DNA from: Gnetum montanum | Lineage: Eukaryota > Streptophyta > Gnetopsida > Gnetales > Gnetaceae | Length of the DNA: 64,000 bases | Assembly: GCA_015680685.1 (NCBI GenBank) | Contig: MNCI01022611.1 | Span: forward strand, 1,813,197 to 1,877,196 | Direction: 5' to 3' | Part shown: piece after piece, positions 11,991 to 23,499 of the stretch | How the letters are laid out: every line of letters starts with the position of its first letter | Position numbering within the stretch: the stretch's first letter is position 1 | Made by a program: the position numbers and the translations under genes | The notes under the pieces: generated by a model | Told to the model about the DNA's origin: nothing | The model's input: the letters and a program-made list of their open reading frames with translations, nothing else | Database searches by the model: none

Positions 11991-12519
11991 ATAACCATTT
12001 ACCAAAGGAATTTTATGTGTCATCATATCTGGTCTAAAAGCTTTAAGATCATCATAAGACTAATCAAAATTTCCTAAATTATATTTCAAGTGTAATAATA
12101 AATTTTTCTTGAAAACTAAATTCTTTTCCTTTGTGATGTTTAACATGTTTGGTATCTCAATAGATCTGAGATTCACTGTTTCATAAGCTTAATCATTGAA
12201 ATTTTGTATATCTTTACCTATGAGTAAATTTTTACTAAAATCGTGTTCATAATCAATCATCCTTTTGGGAATCAAATTAGACTTAAAACTTGATGTTATT
12301 TTAGGTATGATTTGACTTTCAAATTCTTGCTTATTCTTTATGAACCTGAGCAATTGATCATTATCTTAAAATACTTGTAAATGTTTTATGTCATCTGGTA
12401 TTGATGGTTGATGCTCATTCTCAATTGCTATCCCTTCATAATTTTCTATCCTTTTCACATCTAATGGTGAAGGTGCCTTTGCTAAATAATTTGCTATGTG
12501 GTTATCTTTTCTACCTATG

Positions 12520-12870
12520 TTCTATTTTATACTGATGAAATTGACCCAACATTTTGCAGATGAGCTTTTTATAAGGATGCAAGAATGCACTTTTGACTAC
12601 ACAATTTCCTTTATTTGTTCACATACTAGTCTTGAATCTCCTTTTATGATGATCACTTCGATCCCTTTTTCCAATGTTGTTTTAAGTCCAATAATCAAAG
12701 CTTCATATTTAGCCTTGTTGTTAATACAAGTGAATGATAGATGAACTGCCTTTAAAATTTTTGGGGAATCATCTTTTACTAAAACTACTTTAGCTCCTAC
12801 ACCTTTGGAATTACAAGAACCATCAAAGTATAATTCCCACTTGCTCTCATCTTGAGCTTTCTCTTTTTCC
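12520..12870 (-). pseudogene. Archaeal-type RNase H domain of element G, upstream of RT
   Basis: The minus-strand frame contains WELYFDGSCNSKGVGAKVVL, NNKAKYEALIIGL and GDSRLVCEQI. These are the three acidic blocks of the RNase H type typical of Tat elements. A late block, DNHIANYLAK, has Asn where the last catalytic Asp is expected. The domain lies between protease (13445-13176) and RT (11990-11340). It is separate from the gypsy RNase H after RT. Its frame is open for 188 codons, better preserved than most of this element. Confidence 0.7.
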
Positions 12871-13175
12871 AAGTTATAAATTTCTTGAAGTATGCAAATT
12901 TTGGATTCAAAAGCCCTTGTTTTGAAAACTTTATTTTTTCCATTTGAAGTAATGTTTTCAACCATCAAAGGTTCACTATATATGTAAATTTGATTTGTTT
13001 CCGTTTTCCAAGTTAGCCAGATATGCGAGTAATTTGTTGATATGTAACCCAAAATATTTTTACTCCAACTTCTACTAAAAAAAAGGCTATATGAATCCAA
13101 TATATCTGCTACTTGAATAGTTACTCTACTTTTTATACGAGCTTCAGAAGAAATTTCTAACAAAACATTGGGTAG

Positions 13176-13445
13176 CTAATCAATAATCTTCACTCTACTT
13201 TTGTCTAGCTGAACAATCTTTTTATTGGATTGTTCTGGAGTCAAACCAAGTTTTTTGCATATAGATAATGTCATGATAGTAGATGTAGCTCCAGAATGAA
13301 CCAAACAGTTATGAAGATATTTGTCCTTTAACTTCAATGTCAAAAGAAAAGGAGGAGCTTCTATATCAAAAGTACAATTATAGCTAGTCTTTGTTGTCTT
13401 ATCAATGTTAGACACATAGCTTAACTCTAACTCTCCAACTCTCAT
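13176..13445 (-). pseudogene. Aspartic protease remnant of element G
   Basis: An open piece of 89 codons holds CLVHSGATSTIMTLSICKKL, the retropepsin core with the catalytic Asp of DSGA replaced by His. It sits between gag and the archaeal-type RNase H. In life it would cleave the Gag-Pol polyprotein; here the active-site residue is lost. Confidence 0.7.
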
Positions 13446-13499
13446 TTTATCTTTAATAACCTCTAAAGCTTTTCTCTACTAATCCCCTATCTATAACAA

Positions 13500-15140
13500 T
13501 TGATATATGCTAAAATTGGCCTTAAAATGTTTAAGATCCTTAATTAGATTATATTCTCCATCTCCATAAAAGCCTAGTTTCTTCATCCATTTATAAAAAG
13601 TTTGAATTTGAGTACTTTTCTCTACTTAATCTTCTTTAATTTTTTTTTCTATTCCACTTGGTTCAAAAGCCTTCCTCTTAGTAGATGGGTCAGAAATGAC
13701 ATTTGAAGGCTTGGAAGTGGTTAATTTTTCCTTTAATCTTAGATTATATCTATTTTCTTCATTGTTGTTACACTCTTCACCTGACAATATATCCACTTCA
13801 AAACTTGACAAGGAAGACGTATCACTAGATCTATTATTAGAATATTTGTTTACATAATGAACACTAGATAGCTCATTATCAGATTCAATATCAAGGAAGT
13901 TGGACATAGCAAGATCACTCTCATTCTCATCATCTACAAATTTAGTATCTTGATGCTTATGTTTTCTATTTTCTTATTCCTCCTTTATTTTAAATTTTTC
14001 CAAAGCTTGTTCTAGTTTCACTACTTTGTTGGATAAGTCTTTCATTAACTATCATTTTTTGGATCCTTTTCTTTCTAACTCTTGCTCTGTCTTAATATGA
14101 GATGGCCCTGGTAATGCTTTAAGTTGGGCAAAATCTTCCACAGGAACCATCATTTTCTCTTCTCTTCTTCGAGTTGTGATAATTTCCTCATTGTTCAAGT
14201 TCAACTATTTTTATAATTATATAGCTTCACTAAAGTAGTCATTCAGTGTTAGCAAGTTTGGAGTTCTCCTTAACCAAATTGAAATATTAGGATTCACAAC
14301 CTTAAGATAAGTATCTCTAAGCATTTCATCTGATGTTCTATGTTGTCTTTGAATGAGCCCACAAGTTTGTTGGAATTTAATCTTGAAATCTCTTATTGGC
14401 TCCTTAACTCCTTGCGTAGCTTGTACAGTTGTTGTTGAACCAATTGATTGCCAAATTGGGCCAAGAAAAGGCTTTTCATATCATCCCAACTTGTAATACT
14501 ATTGTTTGGCAAGTTTGAATATCAAATTTAAGCCATATCCTTTAAATTTCCTACAAACAACCTACAGGCTTGATCTTGGTGTTGGATATTTGCATGAGCT
14601 AAAGCTAACTCAAATAAGTGAAGATATTTTTCAACCAAACAAGCTTTTCTAGAAATAAAAGGCTTAAGAAAATATTTGTAAACTGCTTTAGGAATATCAT
14701 TGTAATGTTGAAACATTAATGATGTAACTCCTTGTCAATGATTCACTAGTTGTGAAATTACCATCCTATTAGGATTTCTTTTGGTGGTTGAACTCTTATA
14801 TTTCTTCAACTTTCTCCTAAAGACTAATAAATCAAATAGACAAGATGAACTTCTTGTCCTTTTAGTTTTTATTTCACCAATTATCCCAAACTTAAAAACC
14901 TTTTTTTGTTCTTCCTTCAATGAATAATTAGTCTTATAATTAGAACTTTCAAAATCTTCTAAATTACTAGTATATTTGGTCATTAACTCGAAATAATAGC
15001 TAATTTTCTTGTCCTCTTTCTAGCGTCAAAAAGAACTATTGGCATGCTAGGACTATCAGGCTTTTTGAATGTAATGAACTTAGGCAACAAATTTTCTTGC
15101 CCTTCTTCTAATGTCCAAAAAAAAAAAACAAAACAAAACA
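13500..15140 (-). pseudogene. Gag remnant of element G
   Basis: Minus-strand pieces include ACRLFVGNLKDMA, then after a stop SITSWDDMKSLFLAQFGNQL. This is the usual retrotransposon Gag pattern (LFxxxLKxxA, SIxSWxxMxxxFxxQF). Lys/Ser/Asp-rich pieces follow to about 13626. The first coding part, near 15000-15110, contains two similar phrases, LEEGQEN and ARKRTRK, each preceded by IVLF. Many stops; no intact zinc knuckle was found. Confidence 0.6.
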
Positions 15141-16604
15141 AAACTATTGGTAACCATTTGAAACTGCCAATGTTTTCCTTTAGTTTCATGACTGAGATCA
15201 TGGAAAATGAACATGTTTCTTCAAACTTGAGTTTAGATGCTTGCTGGTCTCTGGCAATACCAAGGCCTAGATACCTCCAAATAAACTCAGTCGTAATAGA
15301 GCAAACTATGCATAAATGTGTGTTTGCTACTAGGAATGTTGAAATGCTTAGGTTTGTATATGAAATTGTAACTAACTATTATAATATAAATTTAGCTAAC
15401 CTTATTGAATACTGTGAGTCATTAAAGATTTCTATTTTGTCAAGTCACTTAGTTTATATAGTCCCTATAGTACATTGCTTGAAACAAATAAAATTTCCCC
15501 AAAATGGTTGAGCACAATTCTGTAGAAATCTACTCCTAATTTCCCCTAGAGAGAAAGATCCATAAGGAAACTAAAAATAGAACAAGATTCAATGGATTTT
15601 GAAAGAAAGAAGAAAAGAAAGTAGATTTTTGTGAAATCTCAAACATTTAAGCAAGATAAATAGAACATGGGGAAACACTTTGAAATAAAGCTATTCTAAT
15701 TTAATCTAAAATATCACAAATTGTCCAACCCCTCTAAGCCCAACAAGCAATTTTATAAAAGACACTCTTATTAAACTAACAAAATGCTTTGTAAACAACA
15801 AAATACAAGCTATTATTTGGCTAGTTAAATAGTTGTCAAGAATTACAAATAATAAAGCTATAAGAAGTGATTTAACAATTTCAAAATTAAAACATCAAGG
15901 AAAATACTTTAAAAATTGAAGCAATTTCATGTCATCTGAAAATATCAAAGATTTTCTAAATCCTCTAGACATGAATAGGAAATTTCATAATGATGTTACT
16001 ATTAAATTGCTCAAGATGTTTTTCAAATATAACATAACCTCTTATATGGCAACCAAATAGAAGTCTAGAATTGTGCAAAAATAGAGCCATAAGAGCAATC
16101 AAAAAATTCCAAAATTAAATGCCAAGCACAGTACTATCTCAAACATTAGCTAAGATAAAATGATAAGAAAATAACTCATAAGATTAAAACAAAGTAGCTA
16201 AATTGATGATGCAATTAGCAAGCCATTCTTTACAAGTAATATTCAATACTTCTTCTTGATCTCCCCCTCTCTTTCTATTCTACCTATGAAGCCTTTTTTA
16301 TAATGACTTTTGGGTAGTTACAATCATCATAAAAGATTAAGGTGAGTTACAAATATCAAGGGAATTCAGTCATAACTACCATAAGATATTACAACTTCTA
16401 TAGGATGTTACCCTTAGTATATTATAACTTCTATAGGATGTTACCTTCAACATAAGAATACAGGTTATAGTTACCAAGTGTCCTATTCATATTCATACAG
16501 GACATTAGACAACTACCTTCTTCTGAAACCATAAATATTTTTTATTTTGTTTTACTTTTCAAAAAACAATTAATATTTATTTGTCGTTGCCTAGGGTTAT
16601 CTCC

Positions 16605-17030
16605 ACACCGAAAGGGTCCATCCAAGTTTGACAGACATAGATAACAGGCAGAAACCCAAACCATTTATGACAGTGAACAAGGTGGCACGTAAACCTATAA
16701 TGAACAAGCACTTTATTAGGCATCTGTTTCGCGAACTGCTCCGCATCAAATCTCCAGTTGGAAGCTGCTGATGTTGCCATTGGCCATGTCGATGAGGTGC
16801 CCCAAGAACCTGTCGTCTTTCACAGAATCCTCATTTCAGATGTCCTCACCGCTCTCCATGTTCGACAAATGTTGCACTTCCTGTTTACAACGGCCTCTGC
16901 GAACTCCGGATCTGAATCTGCTATCACTTTGGCTGCAACCACCTGAATCGCATTGCCGAAGTAAAATGGCGACAACGGCGGATCTTTCCTAGCTCTGCAA
17001 TTCACGGCTTGCTTGAACTCCATCTTTTTG
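16605..17030 (-). pseudogene. Captured BAHD acyltransferase-like gene fragment, copy in 5' LTR of G
   Basis: Minus-strand translation gives FKQAVNCRARKDPPLSPFYF followed by GNAIQVVAAK, with YFGN at 16952-16963. A degenerate DFGWG block reads VKLGWT near 16605-16635. BAHD enzymes move acyl groups from CoA to alcohols or amines in plant secondary metabolism; the NxRxRxxPPLxxxYFGN stretch and DFGWG are family hallmarks. The HxxxD catalytic motif of the N-terminal half is not seen. The surrounding 16740-17345 is clearly GC-richer than the rest of the LTR, consistent with host origin. Shifts and stops exclude function. Confidence 0.5.
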
Positions 17031-17909
17031 TACATTTCGGCTTGGCAAGAAACATCTCCATTCAGCCATCGATGGCTCTGGTTCTACGAGGGTTTCTTTT
17101 CTTCGCCGTCGTCCTTGCTGGCCTGGATATCGCGTCAGGCCTCTTTAATGGTCTTGCGACTAAGCATGCGGGAGAATGTGAGATTGCCCTGGCACTACAG
17201 CCTCGCCTGCGAATACGGTGCGCGGCATGTTCCTTGCCAGGGTCATTCCCATGGCGCCCTGCGCCTGAGCCTAAGCTTGATTTTCCAGATATTCTAAGGT
17301 TTCCCTCCGTCCAGCAGATGCAGCTGGTTTCGTACCTCATCTAATGTTAGAGCGAATTCTGACGCGTTAATGGCGCGCTCATCACCGCTCGTCCGCCATT
17401 GTTGTTATTATTACTGCTACTATTGGGTTGAACTTGAGGTCACATTGTGATTGATAAAAGAATAATGATTGATTTCATACAGGTCCCCTGACATTGGCTA
17501 GACCATGTCCAAGGTCTCATTAGAGGGATTTTTTTTTGGCCATTTTCGTGCATGTTTTTTTTTTTTGTTTAAGGAGATTGTTGCTTTTCATAAATCTGGT
17601 TAATATTCAGTATTGACTGCAGGCAATGAGGCAAATCATCATGAGTACCTTTGTTGCTTACCAACCCAGCCATTTTACATATTGCTTTGATTTAAATCAT
17701 CAATTACAGTATTGTTATTGTTGCCTTTATCCTTACAAAAGCTCTCACTATTGACAATGACATGAAGTAAACATAGAAACCATGTTCCACTGCTTACTTT
17801 TGAGCATCTAAATCCCCATTTATTATTATATTTTCATTTTTCAGAGAAAGTGACTGAATTGTCCATGAGCCATTGGCATTTTCTAAGCACCCCAACCATC
17901 AGTCATACA

Positions 17910-19575
17910 CAGTGTGTAAGTTGTCGGCTTCGGGGAGTGTCATAGAGAGTGTGTAAGTTGTCGGATTCGGATCATAGTTGGCATCTTCATAAGTTGTCGG
18001 ATTCGGGGAGTGTCATAGAGAGTGTGTAAGTGTGTAAGTTGTCGGTGAGTGTCATAGAGAGTGTGTAAGTGGTAAGTTGTCGGATTTGGGTCATAGTTGG
18101 CATGTTCATGAAGGAGTGTCATAGACAGTGTAAGTTGTCGGATTGGGCATCTTCGTAAAAAAGAGTGTCATAGATAGTGTGTAAGTTGTTGGATTGGGGT
18201 CGTAGTTGTGTGATAGGCGTCAAATAATCAGTCAAATAGTTGGTCAAAGAGTTGGATTTTAAAAATTTAAAATAATTATAGATGTAGTTAAATATACAAA
18301 AGTTCATGACCTTGATTAAATTCATGTCCCAGTGACCAAAAAATTTGTGATATATTATGAACAATAAATTACAAATATACCAACTTTTTTATACTGGATG
18401 ACAGAAAAAACTTAAAATATTTTAATAAAATAATATCTTCCCGTGGAAAAAGCAGAACATAAAAATCTCATACCCAACCAACCAGAAAATTGACGTAGAT
18501 CTTTTTTGCACAAGTGCAACATCCTGCTATAAAAGATCAAGGAAAATGGAAAACCCAAAATTTAAAAACATGATAGCCTTAACATTAAAATATAGAAAGC
18601 AACTTTGCATTTAATTGAAGTGATCTGTGATATGGGTGTTGCACTTCAATTGAAGTGATAGGTAATATCTTAGATGTTGCGGTTGAAGTCAGTGATATCT
18701 TAGGTGTTGCTATTGATCAAAGCTTAGGCTTTGCTATTGATCAAAGCTCACTGTTGAACTCAGTGATATCTTAGGTGTTGTCATTGAACTCATATCAAAG
18801 CTGTAGGTGTTGAACTTATATCATATCAAAGCTGAACTCATATCAAAGCTGTAGGTGTTGTACTCATATCAAAGCTCTAGGCTTTGTCGTTGAACTCATA
18901 TCAAAGCTGTAGGTGCTGTAGGTGTTGTCTCATATCAAAGCTGTAGGTGTTGTTGTTGAACTCATATTAAAGCTATGTGTTTTTCATATTAGCAGTTATA
19001 TCTTTTAAAAATTAAAAGTTAGCAGTTATATCTTTTAAAAATTAAAAGTTACATGTGCGTTTTTCATATTAGTAGTTATATCTTTTAAAAATTAAAAGTT
19101 ACATTTTAAAAAATTAAAATTTATCAGCTGTGCATTTTTCATATTAGCACTTATATCTTTAAAAAATTAAAAGTTACATCTTTTAAAAATTAAAATTTAT
19201 GAATGCCTTCCACATCGGGCCGTTACCTTCACTTGGCATCATTTTCAAAAGTCACCGGGCATCATTTTTGAAAGTCTAGGTGATTTTGTGGTAGGACAAA
19301 GACTGAGCACCTTAGTCACAAAGACTGGGCACCTTAGTCACATAGAGTCGCTATCATTTTCGAAAGTCACTAGGCATCATTTTCGAAAGTCTAGGTGATT
19401 TTGTGGTAGGACAAAGACTGGGCGCCTTAGTCACATAGAGTGGTAGGACAAAGATTGGGCACCTTAGTCACATAGAGTTGCTGGGGGCCTTAGTTACATA
19501 GAGTGGTAGGACAAAGATTGGGCACCTTAGTCACATAGAGTTGCTGGGCGCCTTAGTCACATAGAGTCACTGCAA
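17910..19575. repeat. Cluster of four different minisatellites inside the 5' LTR of G
   Basis: Four unrelated unit types follow each other. (1) About 17915-18215: a unit around GTGTGTAAGTTGTCGG with GTGTCATAGAGA. (2) About 18690-18965: a unit around CATATCAAAGCTGTAGGTGT. (3) About 18970-19205: a unit with TTATATCTTTTAAAAATTAA. (4) About 19225-19575: a unit with GGGCACCTTAGTCACATAGA. Copies are imperfect and of variable length. The homologous point in the 3' LTR, near 9115, has only a short ATGACAGTCATAGATGA duplication. Confidence 0.8.
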
Positions 19576-20127
19576 AAATCAAGGCTGCTATATATCGGTG
19601 CGATTTTTTATTAGAATCACAATCAAGTGCCGCTCGGGGCCCTTAAGCTTTAGATGGTCCAAAGAGCAATTGGTCTGAAGGGCAGTGCGATGACCCATTT
19701 AAAGTATATCCAAGTAATGGTTGATTTGCTGTGACTCTTTTATTGCTAAATTATAGACTGGGTGCCTCAGTCACATAGAGAATTGCAATCAAGCACCTGG
19801 TGGGGGCCCTTAAGTGCCGCTTATTCAATCACTGGTCATAGATGTGTGATGACCCATTTCAAATATATCAAGTAATGGTTGATTTGCCATGACTCTTTTA
19901 TTTAAATTTTAAATTACATAGGTTCTTGGATCTTAACTCCTATAAGATATGAAATGAATAACACTCATGGCCTAGAATCTTGTTTGTGATAGAACAAACA
20001 TATGATTTGTGAGCAAATACCCCAAATAGAATTTCTCTTTCTAGGACGTAGCACTACATCACTTCTATCCTTTATCAACAGCATTTCTACATTTTAATCC
20101 ACAATAGAGAACATAGGGAAGTTTTCA

Positions 20128-20858
20128 TCTTGTTGCATCATACCCAAATTTATAATTTCTTTGTCAACTTCATGCCTTGACAATTTTTTCACTTGGTGTG
20201 CACTTTGGATATATAGAGAGTACTTTTCCATCGATTTTCCTCTAGCATCATTCATATTCTTATCATGCTTCCTATTACTATTGCCTTTTGAGGTAAATAA
20301 TCTAATTCCTTATATGCTAGTGTAGTCTTCCAATCTTTCAATAAAGAAATAATTTGGCAATTTAATTTTTTTATCCTAATAAGGTCTCAACATTATTTCA
20401 CAAAGCTGCTTCATTAAATGGCTGAAATGTGCCAACAACCATGATATGCCAATTATAACTAAAATACCAAAATACTCATGCATCGAAAATACATATAAAC
20501 AAGGAATCAAGGGCTCAAATCTAAAGATGCATAATCATAAATATAAGCATAAGAAAGATGTTAGAATACACTATCATAAAGCTAGTTTCATTAAATGGCC
20601 AAAATGTGCCAACAACCATGAGATGCCAATTATAACTAAAATACTTGTGCATCAAAAATACATATATAAACAAGGAATCAAGGGTTCAAATCTCAAGATG
20701 CATAATCATAAATATAAGCATAAGAAAGATGTTAGAATACATTATCATAGTTCACTAGTAAGATACCACATTATATAGATCATATTATTTTAAGATATAC
20801 CACATTATATAGATCATATTATTTTAAGATATACCCTTATAGTAATGTACCTTAGCAT
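20128..20858. repeat. Flank of G with tandem duplications of about 172 bp and 36 bp
   Basis: A segment beginning GCTTCATTAAATGGC near 20405 is repeated once from about 20580. Both copies contain CAACCATGA and GATGCATAATCATAAATATA. The open frame at 20446-20778 simply runs through both copies. A shorter unit containing ACCACATTATATAGATCATA is duplicated at 20761-20832. No gene is seen in 20128-20400. Confidence 0.7.
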
Positions 20859-20874
20859 AAGAAAATGATTAATA

Positions 20875-21054
20875 TGCTAATGGGTGGTGGCTCAAGTAGT
20901 TAGCTCATTGTCTTATTAGGCAATAGGTAACTAGTTCATGTCAAACTTCATGCATTCTTATATTCCTTTATAATTTTTCTAATGTATCTTGTGGGCTATA
21001 TGTCTTGGAGTGTACTTATAGTCATTCTTTAGAGTTTCAACACCCCCCTGCACA
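20875..21054 (+). mobile_element. tRNA-derived SINE-like element with 16-bp TSDs
   Basis: The 180-bp insert is bounded by perfect 16-bp direct repeats AAGAAAATGATTAATA (20859-20874 and 21055-21070). Near its 5' end it has GGTGGCTCAAGTAGTTAGC, an A-box-like sequence of RNA polymerase III promoters. About 30 bp later comes AGTTCATGTCA, a weakened B-box. Length, promoter position and long TSD fit a SINE moved by LINE machinery. There is no clear poly(A) or poly(T) tail, which is atypical. Confidence 0.65.
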
Positions 21055-21070
21055 AAGAAAATGATTAATA

Positions 21071-22478
21071 AACCTAAAACCCTAGGTTTGAAACATTAGG
21101 GTGTTACACATTTCCTCTAAAAAATTGATTAGGTAGAACTACTTATTAGTCCCATACTTATTCATTATGGCAAACTCATGCTTAATCTTAACTAGATATA
21201 TGGTCTCTTACCAACTAGTTTATATAATCTAGGTTCCTAGCTATCGTTTTGAACTCATTATGAATCAATATGTTGATGACACATTTCTTATAACTAGAAG
21301 AATGCTAAATATATCATCAATGTCAACATGACCTACTCTAAAGTCTTAGAAGCCAAAATCAAATAGAATGAATTAGTTGTTTTTTTTAACATAGCTCTTT
21401 CTTGTAGTGCTTAGATGTTACAAAATCCATGAAAATGATTGTAACCTTTAGAGCCTTTTATAATTTTAAGAACTTTCATTATTCTTCAAGCATCTTATTT
21501 TGTTCTCTAGTAGTTGTTTCGTGTAAAAAATCTCCTTAAAATTCGTAAAGTGAAATAATACATGTTTCTTCTTGGTTGGATGATTAGTCAAGGAAAAAAC
21601 ATTTTCTCTTCTCTAATCCAAAGTACTATGTATCTATTATGGCTTCATCTTTTTAGGTTATTTATGTTATTATTTAAAGATCTTTGGAGGAAGGCACTAT
21701 GAAGTGCAAAACCTTTTCCAATCTAAATTAGAAAGTAGTTCAAATGCCTAAGTCAAAAGGTAGTTTAGAGGTAAGGTGTTTTTCTCTTTTTTCAAAAACC
21801 CTTGTTATTAATTAAATCAAGTATTCCTAAGATGAAAATGAACCTTCAAAAATGCTCCATTAATCATAGATTTCATTTAAGAAATTCAATCTTCCTCTTA
21901 GAGGTTCTTCTCCTACTAATTAGATCTGGAAGATAGATTTGAGAAGAACTTATTCAAACTCACTCATTTTAGCTTTCCTTCAATTTCAATATAGAGAATG
22001 ATCTCTTTAATTTTTAAATGATTAGTTTATTATTTTACTTTGAACTTTCACAAAAGGACTATCACTAGCTTTAATTATAGAAGTATTTTCACTCTTAAGG
22101 ACATGCATAATATCCAACTTGGTTCTATCAGTAATGCAAAGCCTTTTCTCATTACTAAAGCTCATCATTTTTTAAGGGTAAAAATTCTACTACTTAAAAA
22201 TTAACCTCTTTAGCAGATGTTTGAAGTATTTATGAAGATAAATCTCTTAGCAATCTTTCTAACAAAAATATGTAGAGGCTCTTTCTTTTGTAATAATCAT
22301 AAACCTATTATCTTAATAAAAATGAAGACTTAACAATTCAAATAATAATTAGCATCAATTCTTTAAAGGCCTTTAAAAATCTTTGTTATACTTAAGTATA
22401 TCTTTACAGCTTGATCTTTGGTCAGAAATGGATTACATATCAAAACTAAAATTTATGCTATAGAAAATACTAAATGTT
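21071..22478. other. Anonymous AT-rich DNA left of element D
   Basis: No coding, RNA or repeat structure that I can support. It is AT-rich with scattered short poly-T tracts and runs directly to the TGATGA opening element D. Confidence 0.5.
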
Positions 22479-23384
22479 TGATGATTCATAATGATATAGG
22501 CTGCATCGATGGGCATGTGTCAATACAGCCTTGTCGACATATCCCTGCCAATGCATGGTTACATGTGTCAATGCATATGCATCGATGTTGATTTAGGTTA
22601 TGGCTATATAAATGTGCACACCAACCGCATTTATGACACCATAGCTCCATATCAAAGCCCTTACAATTTAGTTTTCTTAGAGTTATAATACTTCTCTATA
22701 AGTGCCCATAGTGTGAATTAAAGAGATTGTATGGAGCTTTATTTGAATGCTTTGGACCTAAAAGCATTGGCATGAATGGTAATAAAGTTGACATTTCTAA
22801 TATTCATTACGACACTCAAAATAGTTTAATATTTATTATTTTCACTTTACTTTCAATGCAATTTACACTTGTGGCTTTATTTAATTAATGTACTTATCAT
22901 AAAAGCATAAGTATTACCACTTCAAAAATAACATATTACATTTGGTAATCCCAGTAGTGGCTATTTGGTATGCCTTGTAATTGCCACTTGGTAAGCCGAT
23001 AGCATTGATACTAGTTTAAGATGTGTGCCATAAGTGGGAATAGCTACTTATGTTAGAATAGTTAATCACTAGATTAGCTAAGTAGTTAATACTTAATTAT
23101 TAAATTTTCATTTACTCATCTAGTTGTTAGGATAAATAAATAAATAAATATATATATATATATATATACAAATAAAAATAAACACCATAAGCCTTAACTC
23201 ATATTTAACCATATGTACTAATGTCACAAGTGTGAGTTAGGAAGACAACGATCACACATCCCCTTGTTTCATAGTTTAAGACTATGAGAAAACTTAGAAA
23301 CTAAGGTCCATGAAATTCGACTAGATTGCTAGTGCATGCTTGTGATTCATATAGTTGAACATAGGATATACATGCTACTTATCA
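22479..23384 (+). repeat. 5' LTR of element D
   Basis: Opens TGATGATTCATAATGATATA and ends TTATCA before the primer site. It matches 58427-59233 throughout. U3 carries TCAATACAGCC and GTCGACAT words plus ATGCAT-type palindromes. TATATAAAT lies at 22605-22613 and AATAAA at 22781-22786. Degenerate copies of TTGGTAATCCCAGTAGTGG lie near 22940-22995. It contains a (TA)n run near 23148-23168 and is longer than the 3' LTR (906 against 807 bp). Confidence 0.8.
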
Positions 23385-23404
23385 TTGGCAATGTTGCTAG
23401 GGAC
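23385..23404 (+). other. Primer-binding site of element D (tRNA-Asp-like)
   Basis: TTGGCAATGTTGCTAGGGAC directly follows the LTR end. It differs at a few positions from the TGGCGCCGTTGCCGGGGA-type site, complementary to tRNA-Asp, used by Athila elements. Most differences are of the C-to-T or G-to-A type expected from methylation decay. Confidence 0.7.
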
Positions 23405-23499
23405 TCTAGTTTGGCTAAGTGTGCTACTTAGAAGTAGACTATGATTTATATAAAGATGTTATTAAAAATATTAAGGCATACTAATTATTTAACACTAGT

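Larger units (their letters stand above)
6190..20127 (-). mobile_element. Element G: Tat-like Ty3/gypsy retrotransposon with multi-kb LTRs
   Basis: Two long direct repeats (6190-9428 and 15145-20127) flank a decayed gag-pol read from right to left on the minus strand. Domain order is gag, protease, archaeal-type RNase H, RT, RNase H, integrase. Dual RNase H is established for the Tat lineage of plant gypsy elements. The low-coordinate LTR edges start TG (6190) and TA (15145, apparently mutated). The high edges end in TTTTCTCA and GTTTTCA. The plus-strand DNA just right of 9428 is pyrimidine-rich, as expected for a minus-strand polypurine tract. No clear TSD or tRNA primer site was found, so exact ends are uncertain. 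Confidence 0.7.
15145..20127 (-). repeat. 5' LTR of element G, enlarged by tandem repeats
   Basis: About 4.98 kb. Blocks match 6190-9428 in order up to about 17910 and again from about 19680 to 20127. The block of roughly 1.7 kb between them is mostly minisatellite and is absent from the other LTR. On the minus strand this is the upstream LTR and should carry the promoter. Its low edge abuts an (AAAAC)n-like run at 15120-15144, where a primer-binding site would be expected, but none is readable. Confidence 0.7.

Noticed and set aside
17910-19575. CRISPR-like array
   Set aside because: Repeats are adjacent and of variable length without unique spacers, inside a plant LTR; these are minisatellites.
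20446-20778. 110-codon open frame rich in His and Lys
   Set aside because: Produced by two tandem copies of a ~172-bp repeat; no family resemblance, and the flank is non-coding.
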